Source: Intestinibacter bartlettii (GTDB lineage: Bacteria > Bacillota > Clostridia > Peptostreptococcales > Peptostreptococcaceae). From it: 64,000 nt of DNA. A program made the translations under genes and the position numbers. The notes beneath the pieces are model-generated. The model saw only the letters and a list, made by a program, of their open reading frames with translations, was not told the DNA's origin and did not search any database. Below are positions 28,630 through 39,168 of the stretch, one piece after another. Each line of letters opens with the position of its first letter. Position 1 is the first letter of the stretch. The DNA is taken from assembly GCF_000154445.1 (NCBI RefSeq), contig NZ_DS499566.1; one strand, given 5' to 3'.

Positions 28630-30018
28630 ATGAGCAAGAAAAAAAGTACAGACTTAGAAAATGGGAGTATTGGGAAACTCTTAGTAACTTTAGCAGTACC
28701 GTCTATAATAGCCCAAATAGTAAACTTACTATACAATATTGTAGATAGAATATTTATAGGGAGAATGCCAAATGGGGATTTAGCAATGGCTGGAATAGGA
28801 ATAATTACTCCTATTGTGCTTCTTGTAACAGCGTTTAGTGCGCTTGTTGGATTTGGAGGAAGCCCTAGAGTTGCAATAAAAATGGGACAAAAGGACAATG
28901 ATGGAGCCGAAGAAATTTTAGGTAACAGTTTTTCACTAGTAATAATAATCGGTTTAATATTAACCGTAATATTCTATATCTTCAAAGAGCCTATTGTAAT
29001 GGCTTTTGGAGCAAGTGAAAATACAGCACAATATGCAATTGATTATTTATCCATATATCTTATAGGTACAGTATTTGTTCAAGTAGCAGTTGGGATGAAT
29101 CCATATATCAATACACAAGGATTTACAACAATAGGTATGATTACTGTAGCAATAGGTGCAGGACTAAATATAATACTAGATCCAATTTTAATATTTGGAT
29201 TTAATATGGGGGTTAAAGGTGCAGCACTTGCAACAGTAACTTCACAATTGGTATCGGCAATATTTGTACTTAAATTCTTATTTGGGAATAAAACAATATT
29301 AAAAATAAGAAAGAAATATTTAAAATTAAAAAAAGAAGTAGTATTAGGAACTCTAGCTTTAGGAATTGCACCATTTATAATGCAATCTACGGAGAGTATA
29401 GTTTTAATAAGTTTAAACAATCAACTTCTTAAATATGGTTCAGATATAGCGGTAAGTGCTATGACAATTATGAGTAGTATGATGCAGATGATAATGCTTC
29501 CTATGAGTGGGCTTACACAAGGGGCACAACCTATATTAAGTTATAACTTTGGGGCGAAGAGATATGACAGAGTTAAAAAGGCATTTAAATTACTATTTAT
29601 AAGTTGTTTTACTTTTACCATGGTTGCAGTTGGATTAATAGAGCTTTTCCCAGCATTCTTTGTAAAAATATTCAACAATTCACCAGCATTAGTAGATATT
29701 ACTTCATGGTCTATGAGAATTTATTTTGCGGGTATGTGTTTATTCGGGATGCAAATTTCATGCCAACAAACTTTTTTATCATTAGGCGAAGCAAAAATAT
29801 CACTATTCTTAGCTTTACTTAGAAAAATGATACTTTTAGTTCCACTTATATTTATACTACCAGCATTTATGCAAGATGGCTTAACTGCAGTTTTACTAGC
29901 AGAGCCAGTTGCTGATGTAATAGCTTGTTTAACTACAACTACTTTATTCTATCGATTCTTTAAAAAGAAATTTTCTGGGGATAATATCGTTGAAATTAAT
30001 GAAAATATAGCTAAGTAA
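28630..30018 (+). CDS. MATE-family multidrug/Na+ efflux protein
   Basis: A 462-residue transporter with about 12 membrane segments in two halves. It opens with LVTLAVPSIIAQIVNLLYNIVDRIFIG and contains MSGLTQGAQPILSYNFGAKR near residue 297, both hallmarks of the NorM/DinF MATE family. It exports drugs or metabolites against Na+ or H+ uptake. RBS AAAAGGAG before ATG. No linked regulator is visible. Confidence 0.9.
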   Translation: MSKKKSTDLENGSIGKLLVTLAVPSIIAQIVNLLYNIVDRIFIGRMPNGDLAMAGIGIITPIVLLVTAFSALVGFGGSPRVAIKMGQKDNDGAEEILGNSFSLVIIIGLILTVIFYIFKEPIVMAFGASENTAQYAIDYLSIYLIGTVFVQVAVGMNPYINTQGFTTIGMITVAIGAGLNIILDPILIFGFNMGVKGAALATVTSQLVSAIFVLKFLFGNKTILKIRKKYLKLKKEVVLGTLALGIAPFIMQSTESIVLISLNNQLLKYGSDIAVSAMTIMSSMMQMIMLPMSGLTQGAQPILSYNFGAKRYDRVKKAFKLLFISCFTFTMVAVGLIELFPAFFVKIFNNSPALVDITSWSMRIYFAGMCLFGMQISCQQTFLSLGEAKISLFLALLRKMILLVPLIFILPAFMQDGLTAVLLAEPVADVIACLTTTTLFYRFFKKKFSGDNIVEINENIAK

Positions 30019-30098
30019 TAAAATATTTTAATATAACAGCAAAGCAACAATAATGTTATAATAAATAGTAATAAATAATATCAACTGGGGGAATTTAT

Positions 30099-30464
30099 AT
30101 GAATAATAAAGTAAATGATGTATTTTTAGATAATGATAAAGAATTATTAGTTGGTGACAAGATAGTACTAGAGTCTGATCAGGGAATAACAAATGATGAA
30201 AAAGATATATTGGAAAGTATATTTGATAAGATTAAAGAAAATAATCTTGAAAATAAGCCTATAAAATTTTCATTAGATAAGTATTCAAAAGATGCGATAA
30301 TTAGTCTTCAAAACAAGAAGGTTATAATAATTAATATAAAGAAAAAAGAATATATTTTAACACAGTGGTATAGTAGCATTTGTAATGAGGGGGATAACGA
30401 GGTTACTATATTTATTGATGATATTGTATTTGAATATTTAAAGCTATATGTTTTAAATAAATAA
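30099..30464 (+). CDS. Hypothetical protein, 121 residues
   Basis: A small acidic cytoplasmic protein with RBS TGGGGG before ATG 30099. No signal peptide, membrane segment or recognised domain. The pattern of alternating strands and helices suggests a single alpha/beta domain. A strong terminator lies directly after it. Confidence 0.6.
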   Translation: MNNKVNDVFLDNDKELLVGDKIVLESDQGITNDEKDILESIFDKIKENNLENKPIKFSLDKYSKDAIISLQNKKVIIINIKKKEYILTQWYSSICNEGDNEVTIFIDDIVFEYLKLYVLNK

Positions 30465-30477
30465 AGTATAGAAAAAG

Positions 30478-30524
30478 AAGTATTGCGAAATAGAATAAAC
30501 AACTATTTTGCAATACTTTTTTAA
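30478..30524 (+). terminator. Intrinsic terminator
   Basis: 16-bp stem AAGTATTGCGAAATAG / CTATTTTGCAATACTT with one G-U, followed by TTTTAATTTT. Confidence 0.85.
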
Positions 30525-30666
30525 TTTTAATATTTTGCGACTTTATTTATATGTGTTTTGATTGTAATAAGTTAAAACAACTATTAAGACAAGAGCATAT
30601 TATATAGTAGGCTTTGAAGATAAAAAGAAATCTAGAAGCTTAAATTTGAATAAGGAGGAATAAAAC

Positions 30667-31140
30667 ATGAAATTAGAAGATGAATTATCATCAATTGAGA
30701 TATTTACAAGTAATATAGAAAACCCAGTTATCAAACAAAGAGTATATCAAGTATTGAGTTGGAACATAATAAAATCCACAAGATATAAAAGAATGTTTTA
30801 TATTCTGAGTATCCTTGTATTAATTTTAAATGCATCAATTCCAGTTATAAATCAAATAGAAAAATTCCCGATAGTTGTAACTATAGTAGCTAGTATAAGT
30901 ACTGTAATAACAGGGATAATAACACTTATAAATTTCAAAGATGTTTGGTATAGATATAGGGTGACAGCTGAAAAAATAAAAACAGAATGTATGCTTTTAA
31001 ACTGTAGATTAGGTCAATATTCATGTGTAAATAGAGAAAAGAAATTTTTGATTAGAATTGAGGAAATATTAGCAGAAGATCAAGAATCATGGATTAAGAG
31101 TAGATTTACGGATAATGAAGAGGATGAGGAAGATAAGTGA
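30667..31140 (+). CDS. DUF4231 / SLATT-type two-helix membrane protein
   Basis: A 157-residue protein with two membrane segments (about 45-65 and 70-92) set within cytoplasmic helices: N-terminal RVYQVLSWNIIKSTRYKRMF, C-terminal WYRYRVTAEKIKTECMLL. This is the SLATT/DUF4231 layout. SLATT proteins have been proposed as pore-forming effectors in nucleotide-signal conflict systems, but no nucleotide cyclase or partner gene is next to it. RBS AAGGAGGAA before ATG. It borders the CRISPR locus on the left. Confidence 0.7.
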   Translation: MKLEDELSSIEIFTSNIENPVIKQRVYQVLSWNIIKSTRYKRMFYILSILVLILNASIPVINQIEKFPIVVTIVASISTVITGIITLINFKDVWYRYRVTAEKIKTECMLLNCRLGQYSCVNREKKFLIRIEEILAEDQESWIKSRFTDNEEDEEDK

Positions 31141-31667
31141 AGTAATGTATTTATATAGATAAAAAAATTTGGGGGAAATAAAATGCAGGTAATACAAATA
31201 AAGGTTGAAATTTTAATAAAAGATATACAGCTAGGTAAAATCCAGGCAAGAGTATATTGAGTTATTTATTAAAAAAGGAAAATATAGATACTTACAATAA
31301 GGACTCTTGACTCTTACTTAGCTGAATTATTTTCAAATTTATTGATATATATACATACTTTATTAAAATATGATTTAGCTAAATATATTTATAAAAAATC
31401 TGTGTATTTTTTATAAATAGTATGATACTCTATAATTAGATATAAAAATTTTCAAAAGTTTTTTTGATTAATAATTTTGTTTGTTATTGTAAAATTATTT
31501 AAAAAATATAATCCTAATCTATATATCCATTGATATAACTTGATTTGGAGTTGGTGTTGATAACAAAAAATTGACTTATTTTGTTTAAAAACAAGATGGT
31601 TTTTAATAAGTTTAAAAATTATATAATCGCTACAAACTAGTTATTTCAATGTGTTTAGGTGTTACGA
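31141..31667 (+). other. CRISPR array 1 leader region with possible decayed cas6 start
   Basis: 527 bases without an intact gene. At 31182-31259 a 25-codon ORF behind GGGGGAAATAAA begins MQVIQIKVEILIKDIQLGKI, which resembles the N-terminus of Cas6-type RAMP proteins, then is broken by stops and frame changes. This is a weak resemblance. The right part (about 31530-31667) is AT-rich and ends TTCAATGTGTTTAGGTGTTA then CGA, immediately before the first repeat, closely similar to the end of the array 2 leader (TTCCAATGGTTTTAGGTTCT then ACGA). Confidence 0.5.
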
Positions 31668-32803
31668 GTAAAAGAATAAGTTCCAATAAAACAAGGATTA
31701 AAACTATACTATTTTTCCTATATGTTCCCACGTTGAACCTGTAAAAGAATAAGTTCCAATAAAACAAGGATTAAAACGGATGTAAAAAATAAAATTGACT
31801 GTATAAATCCCATAGTAAAAGAATAAGTTCCAATAAAACAAGGATTAAAACGCTAATACAACCTTTTGACCTTCACCAAAGCCACCTTGTAAAAGAATAA
31901 GTTCCAATAAAACAAGGATTAAAACTATACATCTAATAGAAAATTAGCAGAAAAATGTGGGGTGTAAAAGAATAAGTTCCAATAAAACAAGGATTAAAAC
32001 TTAACACATTTCTCCATTAATATAATCAATATCTATAGTAAAAGAATAAGTTCCAATAAAACAAGGATTAAAACAATACGCTTGTTTTTGCAATTCTCTA
32101 TTATTTTCATAGTAAAAGAATAAGTTCCAATAAAACAAGGATTAAAACGAAGCTACAGTAAAAGCATTAAGAGAAGGCACAGAAAATGTAAAAGAATAAG
32201 TTCCAATAAAACAAGGATTAAAACGAAGACTATACTGCGATAAAAATAAATACGCTAGACGTAAAAGAATAAGTTCCAATAAAACAAGGATTAAAACACA
32301 CTATAGAATTTGCTAAATACGATGCTGTTACAGAGTAAAAGAATAAGTTCCAATAAAACAAGGATTAAAACTAATAATAAATGTTATAGCAATGGTAATG
32401 GATTTCAAGGTAAAAGAATAAGTTCCAATAAAACAAGGATTAAAACTCATATTTCTTATAATGGTCCAAAATATAATTCCAGTAAAAGAATAAGTTCCAA
32501 TAAAACAAGGATTAAAACACTGTTTCGTCCATGCTTGTAGCTTTTTGTAACTCGAGTAAAAGAATAAGTTCCAATAAAACAAGGATTAAAACAGGAAAAT
32601 GATAAGATAGCAGTTGACAAAATTGACAAGTAAAAGAATAAGTTCCAATAAAACAAATATTAAAACTTAAATCATATATCATATATTGATTTTTGTTATT
32701 ACAAGTGTTACACTTTTTTAAAATAAAAGAATAAATTCCAGTAAAACAAGGATTAAAACTTAATCGATGTAATTATAAAATTCCAATAAAACAAGGATTA
32801 AAA
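31668..32803 (+). CRISPR. CRISPR array 1, type I-B, 13 intact plus 3 degenerate repeats
   Basis: Direct repeat of 37 bp, beginning GTAAAAGAATAAG and ending GGATTAAAAC, first copy 31668-31704, next 31741 and 31815, period about 74 bp, spacers 36-38 bp. Thirteen copies appear intact. Copy 14 (32630-32666) has GGATT changed to ATATT near its 3' end. Copy 15 (32723-32759) is altered at several places and follows an abnormal 56-base gap. A partial copy ends near 32803. Decay at the right end puts the leader on the left, so it is transcribed toward cas8b. ATTAAAAC would be the crRNA 5' tag. Confidence 0.97.
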
Positions 32804-32817
32804 TTTAAAAACATTTA

Positions 32818-32846
32818 TTGACATATAATAACAATAGGACTATTAT
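32818..32846 (+). promoter_or_regulatory. Promoter of the cas effector operon
   Basis: TTGACA (32818-32823), 17-bp spacer, TATTAT (32841-32846), 60 bases before the cas8b TTG start and just after the last repeat remnant. Confidence 0.75.
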
Positions 32847-32906
32847 CTAAATATAAGGTTTTATTAATATATGTAATTATTAATATCCTTTGCAGGAGGT
32901 GATTAT

Positions 32907-34645
32907 TTGATAGAGCAAATAAAAAATATAGGTCATGAAGTGAGAATTATAGATGGTGAGAAGGATTTAGTTGAATTATGGACTAAAGACACGAAACCGA
33001 TGGATAATGTGATCTTCATAAATATAGATGAAGGAGAAAGAAAAGTCACCAAGGAGTTAAGAAGTTTTTACAGAGATGTTTATAAAGATGCATTAATTTA
33101 TCAACAAGGAAATGGACATGTTGGGGCAGGAATAAAAATAGAAAAATATAAAGATAAAGATGCAGCAAAGATAAAAGAAAAAAAATTAGCAAGTTCTTTA
33201 GAGTTTATGGAAATAGACAAAAGTTATCTAGATGAAGTTTGGGTAAATATAATCGAGGAAGTTCAAAAAGATGCAAATCAATCGTATTTTATTATAATCA
33301 CAAAAAATAACAAAAAACCTAGAGAATTATTCACACAAAAATATGAACAAAAAATAAAAGAGACATATCTAATATCAGACACTAAATTAAATAAATCCCT
33401 AAAACAAAGTAAGTGCCACTTATGTGGTCAAAGAAAAAAAACTTATGACACAGCGATATATAAATGTTTTACAAATGATAAAGAAATTTATAAAAATACA
33501 GATAAATATAACTTCTCTATATGTGAAGATTGCTTATTAGATGTATTAAACGGAAGAAACTATATCAATGATATTCTAAAAATAAGCTGGATTGGTTCTG
33601 AAGTGATGTTTTTGCCACATGAATTTAATGTATATATAAAAGAAATATATGAAGAAATAGATAATGATAAACATATAACATCTTTACTCGCTCAAATAAA
33701 AGAAGCTGAGGAAGAAGTACTTGATGAAATTTCAAAGACAAATTGTATGACAGATATAATATTTTTCTCAGATCCTAAAAGTAGTTCTGAGTGGAAGATT
33801 ACTTATGCAATAAGAGATGTAATGCCTTCTAGAATGAGTATAATTTCAAGAAATATAAGCAAATATAAAAAAATAGATGCATATTTTTGTTTAGCTAAAA
33901 TTATGAATTATCTATGTTATAGCGATGGAAAGTTTGATTCTAAGAATAAAGATAGAATGAGATTGTTAGATATTATTTTTCATGGAAGTAAATATAGTAG
34001 AGAACTATTTTTCAACAAAGTTATGTCGAAATACAAAACAAATACTTTGAAAGCTTAAACAATAAAAAGGCTACAAACAGAAAATACATAATAAAAGATA
34101 TACACGAAATATATAACTTTATGTGTAATTGTGGGTGTTTAGAAAATTCATGGATGATGATAAATGAGGAGGGTGAAATTATGAAATACAATAATATAAA
34201 TGAGTTTTTTGAAACAAACAAAAACTTCTTTGATGATGATATAAAAAAAGCATGGTTTATAATGGGACAAATATATAGAGATACTATAAATGCATCAAAA
34301 TCATATTACAAAGATAAAAGTGGAGATAATATAGAATCAGATAATAAAGGTCAAAGTTATGAAAGTTCACATCTAGAAAAGAACTTTTTCTTTTCAAGAA
34401 AATTTGATAATAAAACATTTATATTATTTGCAAACACTTGTAGTGAAAAACTTCAAAAATATGGAACTTATTATAGTAATATAAAAGATAAAATGAATCA
34501 AGCAAAAGAATATATGGCATCAAGTTTTAAAAAAATAAACAATGATGAAGCTAAATATATATTCTTCTGGGGATTAGACACACTGTTTGAAGATGATAAA
34601 AAAAGAATTGAAGAAGCTAAAAGTAAAAAAGAAGCTGTTAAATAA
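32907..34645 (+). pseudogene. cas8b: Cas8b (Csh1-type) large subunit of Cascade, frameshifted
   Basis: TTG 32907 has an excellent RBS (AGGAGGTGATTA). The first frame (383 codons, stop at 34056-34058) carries a zinc-finger pair, CHLCGQ near residue 171 and CEDC near 210, as in Csh1/Cas8b. The downstream frame is open well before its first ATG and reads KYFESLNNKKATNRKYIIKD and on into the C-terminal domain (KKAWFIMGQIYR ... IFFWGLDTLF). One missing base between about 34005 and 34050 would join both into 579 residues, the normal length. Cas8b binds the crRNA tag and recognises the PAM. The gene is either inactivated or misread here; the C-terminal small-subunit product is separately startable. 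Confidence 0.85.
34181..34645 (+). CDS. cas11b: Cas11b small subunit, internal translation product of cas8b
   Basis: Within the 3' part of cas8b, ATG 34181 is preceded at ideal distance by GAGGAGGG (34166-34173). The frame stays open to 34645, giving 154 mostly helical residues. In types I-B, I-C and I-D the small subunit Cas11 is known to be made from an internal start inside cas8/cas10d, and this is the expected location. The start lies downstream of the apparent frameshift, so this product is unaffected. Identification is by position, SD and helical content. Confidence 0.7.
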   Translation: MKYNNINEFFETNKNFFDDDIKKAWFIMGQIYRDTINASKSYYKDKSGDNIESDNKGQSYESSHLEKNFFFSRKFDNKTFILFANTCSEKLQKYGTYYSNIKDKMNQAKEYMASSFKKINNDEAKYIFFWGLDTLFEDDKKRIEEAKSKKEAVK

Positions 34646-34669
34646 ATAAGTATAAAGGGGAGAAAATAA

Positions 34670-35548
34670 ATGTCAAACACAAAATCAAGAGAATTTTTAT
34701 TAATATGGGATTCAACAATGTCAAATCCAAATGGAGATATGTTAAATGAAAACAGACCACGTCAAGATGAGATCACAGGTCAATTAGAAGTATCTGATGT
34801 CAGAGTAAAACGTTTTGCAAGAGAAGAATGGATAAATAAAGGTGAAAATGTATTAGTTCAAACAGTTGAAGAAAAAGGTAAAATACAAACTTGTCAAAAA
34901 AGAGTTGAAACTATTCAAAAATCTGCAAAAATAAAAGATGACGACATTGAAAAATATTTAACTGATAATTATATAGATGTTAAATTATTTGGGGCAGTTA
35001 TAACAAAGCCAAAAAGAGATATATTAGGTCCTCTTCAAGTTGCATGGAGCAAATCTGTACATGAAGCTCAAATAAAGTTTATGCAAGGTAATGCAGCATA
35101 TGCGAGTTCAGAAGGAAAATCACAAGCATCTATTTGGACAAAGTATATATCTCCATATGCACTATTTAAAACATATGCTGTTTATAATAACTTAGTAGCA
35201 AAAAAACAAAATATAAATGTAGAAGATAAAGATATAGAATCATTTATAGAAGCACTTATAGATGGTATGAAACATTATAGAAGTACATCTAAAAATCAAA
35301 TGCCTAGATTATTAGTAGAAGTAATTTATAATAATAGCAAATTAGATGGAGAACTAGATTATATTGATATAATAAAAGATGTTGAAGATGAAGAACTTAG
35401 AAATATAGACCAAGTTCAAATAGATTTATCAAAATTATCAAGATATTATGATTTGAAGAAAGATGATATAGAAAAAATAGTTATCTATACACATCCAAGT
35501 GTAAAACTATTAAATATAGACGATAGATTTGAACTTAAAACTATATAG
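34670..35548 (+). CDS. cas7: Cas7b (Csh2) Cascade backbone subunit
   Basis: A 292-residue RAMP-superfamily protein. The opening FLLIWDSTMSNPNGDMLNENRPRQD with the NPNGD motif is the Csh2/Cas7 type I-B signature. It forms the helical filament along the crRNA spacer. RBS AAGGGGAG before ATG 34670. The gene is intact and lies between cas8b and cas5. Confidence 0.95.
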   Translation: MSNTKSREFLLIWDSTMSNPNGDMLNENRPRQDEITGQLEVSDVRVKRFAREEWINKGENVLVQTVEEKGKIQTCQKRVETIQKSAKIKDDDIEKYLTDNYIDVKLFGAVITKPKRDILGPLQVAWSKSVHEAQIKFMQGNAAYASSEGKSQASIWTKYISPYALFKTYAVYNNLVAKKQNINVEDKDIESFIEALIDGMKHYRSTSKNQMPRLLVEVIYNNSKLDGELDYIDIIKDVEDEELRNIDQVQIDLSKLSRYYDLKKDDIEKIVIYTHPSVKLLNIDDRFELKTI

Positions 35549-35565
35549 CGATGGAGTTGATAAAT

Positions 35566-36240
35566 ATGAAATGTTTAGTTTTTAAAGTTAGAGGTGATTA
35601 TGCAAGATTTAGAAAATCATATACAACAACCTCAGCTCTAACTTATTTATTAATTCATCCAGTAGCTGTTAGAGGGTTAATAGGTGCTATGCTTGGGATT
35701 GATAGAGAAAAACTCTATGAAAAAACAAAAGATATTGAAGTCGCTATTCAAGTTGTAAATCAAGTTAGAAAAGATATGCAATCTTTTAATTTAGTAAATA
35801 TGAAAGCTAATGATAAAATTTTCAGATTTCCATCAAATGTAGAGTTTTTGAGAAATGTAGAATATAGAATATTTATAAAAGCAGAGGATAAAACTTTATA
35901 TGAAATTGATAATTGCATAAAACAAGGGGAATATATATTTACTCCATACTTAGGTTCATCTGAACATATAGCCAAAATAGAGTATGAAGGTATTTATAAC
36001 TGTGAAAAATTAAATGCAGGAAATTATAAAGTAATTAGTGCAGTATCCTTAGAAGAAAATAAAATATATTTTGGAGATAGTGATATAATACTTATGACTG
36101 ATAATATTCCAACAAGAAGGGATATAGATAGAGAATATATAGAATATAAAAAAGTGATATTTGCTACAAATGAAAATACTATAAATGTAGGTACAGAAAA
36201 TTGCTATAAAGTAGGTGGATATAATGTCATATTCATATAA
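35566..36240 (+). CDS. cas5: Cas5b Cascade subunit
   Basis: A 224-residue Cas5 of type I-B. It starts MKCLVFKVRGDYARFRK, the family's first strand and basic patch. ATG 35566 is preferred over ATG 35551 because GGAGTTG lies ten bases upstream of it and the extra residues are not conserved-looking. It contains the Cas5-specific LIHPVAVRGLIGAMLG helix near residue 28. It caps the crRNA 5' handle together with Cas8b. The end overlaps the cas3 start, so translation is coupled. Confidence 0.93.
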   Translation: MKCLVFKVRGDYARFRKSYTTTSALTYLLIHPVAVRGLIGAMLGIDREKLYEKTKDIEVAIQVVNQVRKDMQSFNLVNMKANDKIFRFPSNVEFLRNVEYRIFIKAEDKTLYEIDNCIKQGEYIFTPYLGSSEHIAKIEYEGIYNCEKLNAGNYKVISAVSLEENKIYFGDSDIILMTDNIPTRRDIDREYIEYKKVIFATNENTINVGTENCYKVGGYNVIFI

Positions 36241-38498
36241 ATTAAAATCACATCCTACCCAAAGCTTATATGATCATCTTACAGGGGTTAGAGATATAGC
36301 ATTAAAAACACATAAACACCATACTATAAAACCTGAAATAGATGATTTTATAGAAATTGTATGTATGTGCCATGACTTTGGAAAGGGAACTACATATTTT
36401 CAGAGATATATTGAAAATGATTTTAGAGGAATAGAAAAGGATCATGGACCTATTTCAGCTATGTTTACATATTGGATGCTTCCAGATAAGTGGAAGCATC
36501 TAGGGTTTCTTATAGTGAAAAAACACCACGGAGATATAAATAATGCAAGTGATGAGTGCAGAATTGATGAGGTATCTTGGGATTTTAAAAAACAGATAAA
36601 AGATATATTGGATAATACTATAGATGAATTAAATCAAATATATGATAAATACTTAGAAGATAAAAATATAGAAGCATTTTTAAATTGGTTGGATGATGAG
36701 TCTAATTTAAAAAGTATAAAAAAAGAATTTAGAAAGAAAAAATATAATATAGAAGATTTACTTTTATGTGAATATGTATATTCTCTTCTTTTAACAGGAG
36801 ATAAAAGTCAACTTATACGAAATGATGCCTATATACCAGATAAACAATATCCACTTTCTTTTATTGAAAATTATAAGGCAGATTTAGTTAAAGATGCGCT
36901 TATTAAAAATCCAAAGTTAAAAGAATCAGATGTGTTCAATTTAAGAAATGAAATATATGATGATATGATAAATAAATTAGATACTATAGACTTTGATAAA
37001 GAAAATATTTTTTCTATAAATGTTCCAACAGGAACAGGCAAAACTATTTTGGCTTATTCTGCAGCTTTTTATATTTGTAATAAGATAATAAAAAATAATT
37101 TAAATATTAGACCTCATATTATATATTCATTACCATTTACATCTGTAATAGATCAAAATTATGAGGTGTTAAAAGAGATAGTTGAAAACAATATAAATAA
37201 AGAAATATCATCTGAAGACTTGATGAAGTTTCATAGTGTTGTGCCTATAGAGTATGAAAACTTTGAAGGATATGATGCACGTTTTTGTTTTGAAAAATTG
37301 GCAAAGTAAAATAATATCAACGACATTTGTACAGCTTTTAAATACTATATTTAAAATTGGAAAAAACTCAATAGTAAATAGATTTCATAGACTTGCAAAT
37401 TCAGTTATAATTTTGGACGAGGTTCAAGCAATTGACGAAAAATATTATAAAATAATTTCAGAGTTTATAAGTATAATGGTCAGACAGTACAATTGTTATA
37501 TTATATTAGTTACTGCTACAATGCCGATGCTTTTAGATACTATAGATCTTATTGAAGATAAGGAAAAATACTTTAGAAAACTAAATAGAATTGAGATAAT
37601 TAATAATTCAGAAAGTGAAATAACTTTAGATGAATTTGAAGATATTGTTTTAGAGGATATTTGTGAAAATAAAGATAAAAGCTTTCTTATTGTTTTAAAT
37701 ACTGTAAAAAGTTCTAAAAATATTTATAAGTACTTAAAAGAAAATACAGATAGAGATATTATGTATCTTTCTACAGAGATTTATCCAAAGTTAAGACTAG
37801 AAAAAATAAATAAAATAAAAAATAGCGATAAAAAATACGTAGTTGTATCAACTCAACTTATAGAAGCTGGCGTAGATATAGACATGGATATAGTATATAG
37901 AGATTTTTCAACATTAGATTCAATAAACCAAACAGCAGGAAGGGCAAATAGAAATGGTGTTGGAGGAAAAGGAATAGTAAAACTTTATAAAATAGTAGAT
38001 AATGATAGAAGAATATGCAATTATATTTATCCAAGATATCTACTAAATGCAACAGAAGAAGTTTTAGATGGAAAAGATATTATCGAAGAAAAAGATATTT
38101 ATGACTGTAATAAAGAGTATTTTTTAAAAGTAAAAAATAGACTATCAAATGATACATCAGATGAACTTTTAGACTTGATTCCAAAATTACAATTTAAAAA
38201 GTTTAGAGACAAGTTTGAACTTATAGAAAATGATGAATTTAGACGAGTGGACATAATAGTAAATGCTGATAATATTACGAGTTCTATAATACAACAATTA
38301 GAAAATGATAATGAAATAGATAATATTGATTTAAAAAATAAGTTTAGGATATTAAGACAATATATAGTATCTGTTCCTAGAAAAGATATGTCTGAAATTA
38401 ATGATATAGGGTTGAAAAAATATAATATAACATATATAAATAAAGAAGATTATTCAGAAGAAGAAGGTATTATTAGACAAAAACAAGTAATCTGGTAG
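36224..38498 (+). pseudogene. cas3: Cas3 HD nuclease-helicase, frameshifted in a five-A run
   Basis: ATG 36224 overlaps the end of cas5. The N-terminal HD nuclease has DHLTGV near residue 18 and CHDFGKGTTYF near 48. The helicase has Walker A NVPTGTGKT near 268, then ILDEVQAID (DExx box), VTATMP and the C-terminal QTAGRANR motif VI. The first frame stops at 37307-37309 after GAAAAATTGG; with four As at 37293-37297 instead of five it continues FCFENWQSKIISTTFVQLLN into the second frame, giving about 757 residues. Cas3 unwinds and degrades the DNA target; as read here it would be truncated before motif II. Confidence 0.9.
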
Positions 38499-38510
38499 GG
38501 GAGAATATAT

Positions 38511-39168
38511 ATGAAAGAAGTTCAAATATGTCAGGTAATATATAAAAGATATAAAAGTAAATAGATCTACAGCACCTATGATAAGAGGATATTTTGCAAA
38601 TAAATACAATGAAATAGAACAAATGCATAATCATAAAGATGATAAATTTATATATAGATACCCTCATATTCAATATAAAGTACTAAATAATAATCCCGTA
38701 TTGTTGGGAATAGAAGATGGTGCAAAAATAATTCAAGAAAATGACATTTTTTTAGATGATGTAATAAAAATCGGTCAAAAAGAATTTGAATCTAACCAAC
38801 GAGAAATATCTTTTAAAAAAGTTAAATTAGGAGTTAGTGATGAAATCATAAAATATAAATTTATAACTCCATGGTTAGCTTTAAATCAAAATAATATTAA
38901 AAAATATACAGCAGCAGATTTAATAGAAAAAGAAGAAATACTAAAAAGAGTACTTATAGGAAATATTTTGTCTTTTTCAAAAGGAATGGATTATACAGTT
39001 GACGAAACTATAAAAGTAAAGTTAGACTTAAATCAAATAGATGTTAAATTTAAACAAAAAGAAATGTTAGCTTTTATAGGAGAGTTTTTTATAAACTTTG
39101 AAATACCAGATAATTTTGCGATAGGTAAAGGAATATCGAGAGGATTTGGAACTGTAAAAAAGATATAA
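38511..39168 (+). pseudogene. cas6: Cas6 crRNA-processing endoribonuclease, frameshifted near the start
   Basis: ATG 38511 (RBS GGGGAG) gives MKEVQICQVIYK and soon meets a stop. Taking one A out of the AAAA in TATAAAAGAT (about 38543-38546) joins it to the frame reading DIKVNRSTAPMIRGYF and on to 39168, 218 residues in all. The C-terminus has the Gly-rich RAMP loop GKGISRGFGTV typical of Cas6. Cas6 cuts the pre-crRNA within each repeat. Position after cas3 rather than before cas8b is unusual for type I-B. A shorter product from ATG 38578 would lack the first strand of the fold. Confidence 0.8.

Noticed and set aside
32310..32656. ORFs of 66-84 codons on both strands within array 1
   Set aside because: They are translations of the CRISPR repeats and spacers; the repeating peptide follows the 37-bp repeat.
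34000..34050. Programmed -1 ribosomal frameshift in cas8b
   Set aside because: No X-XXY-YYZ heptamer with matching tRNA re-pairing was found around CTATTTTTC, and no following stem is evident; a plain indel is simpler.
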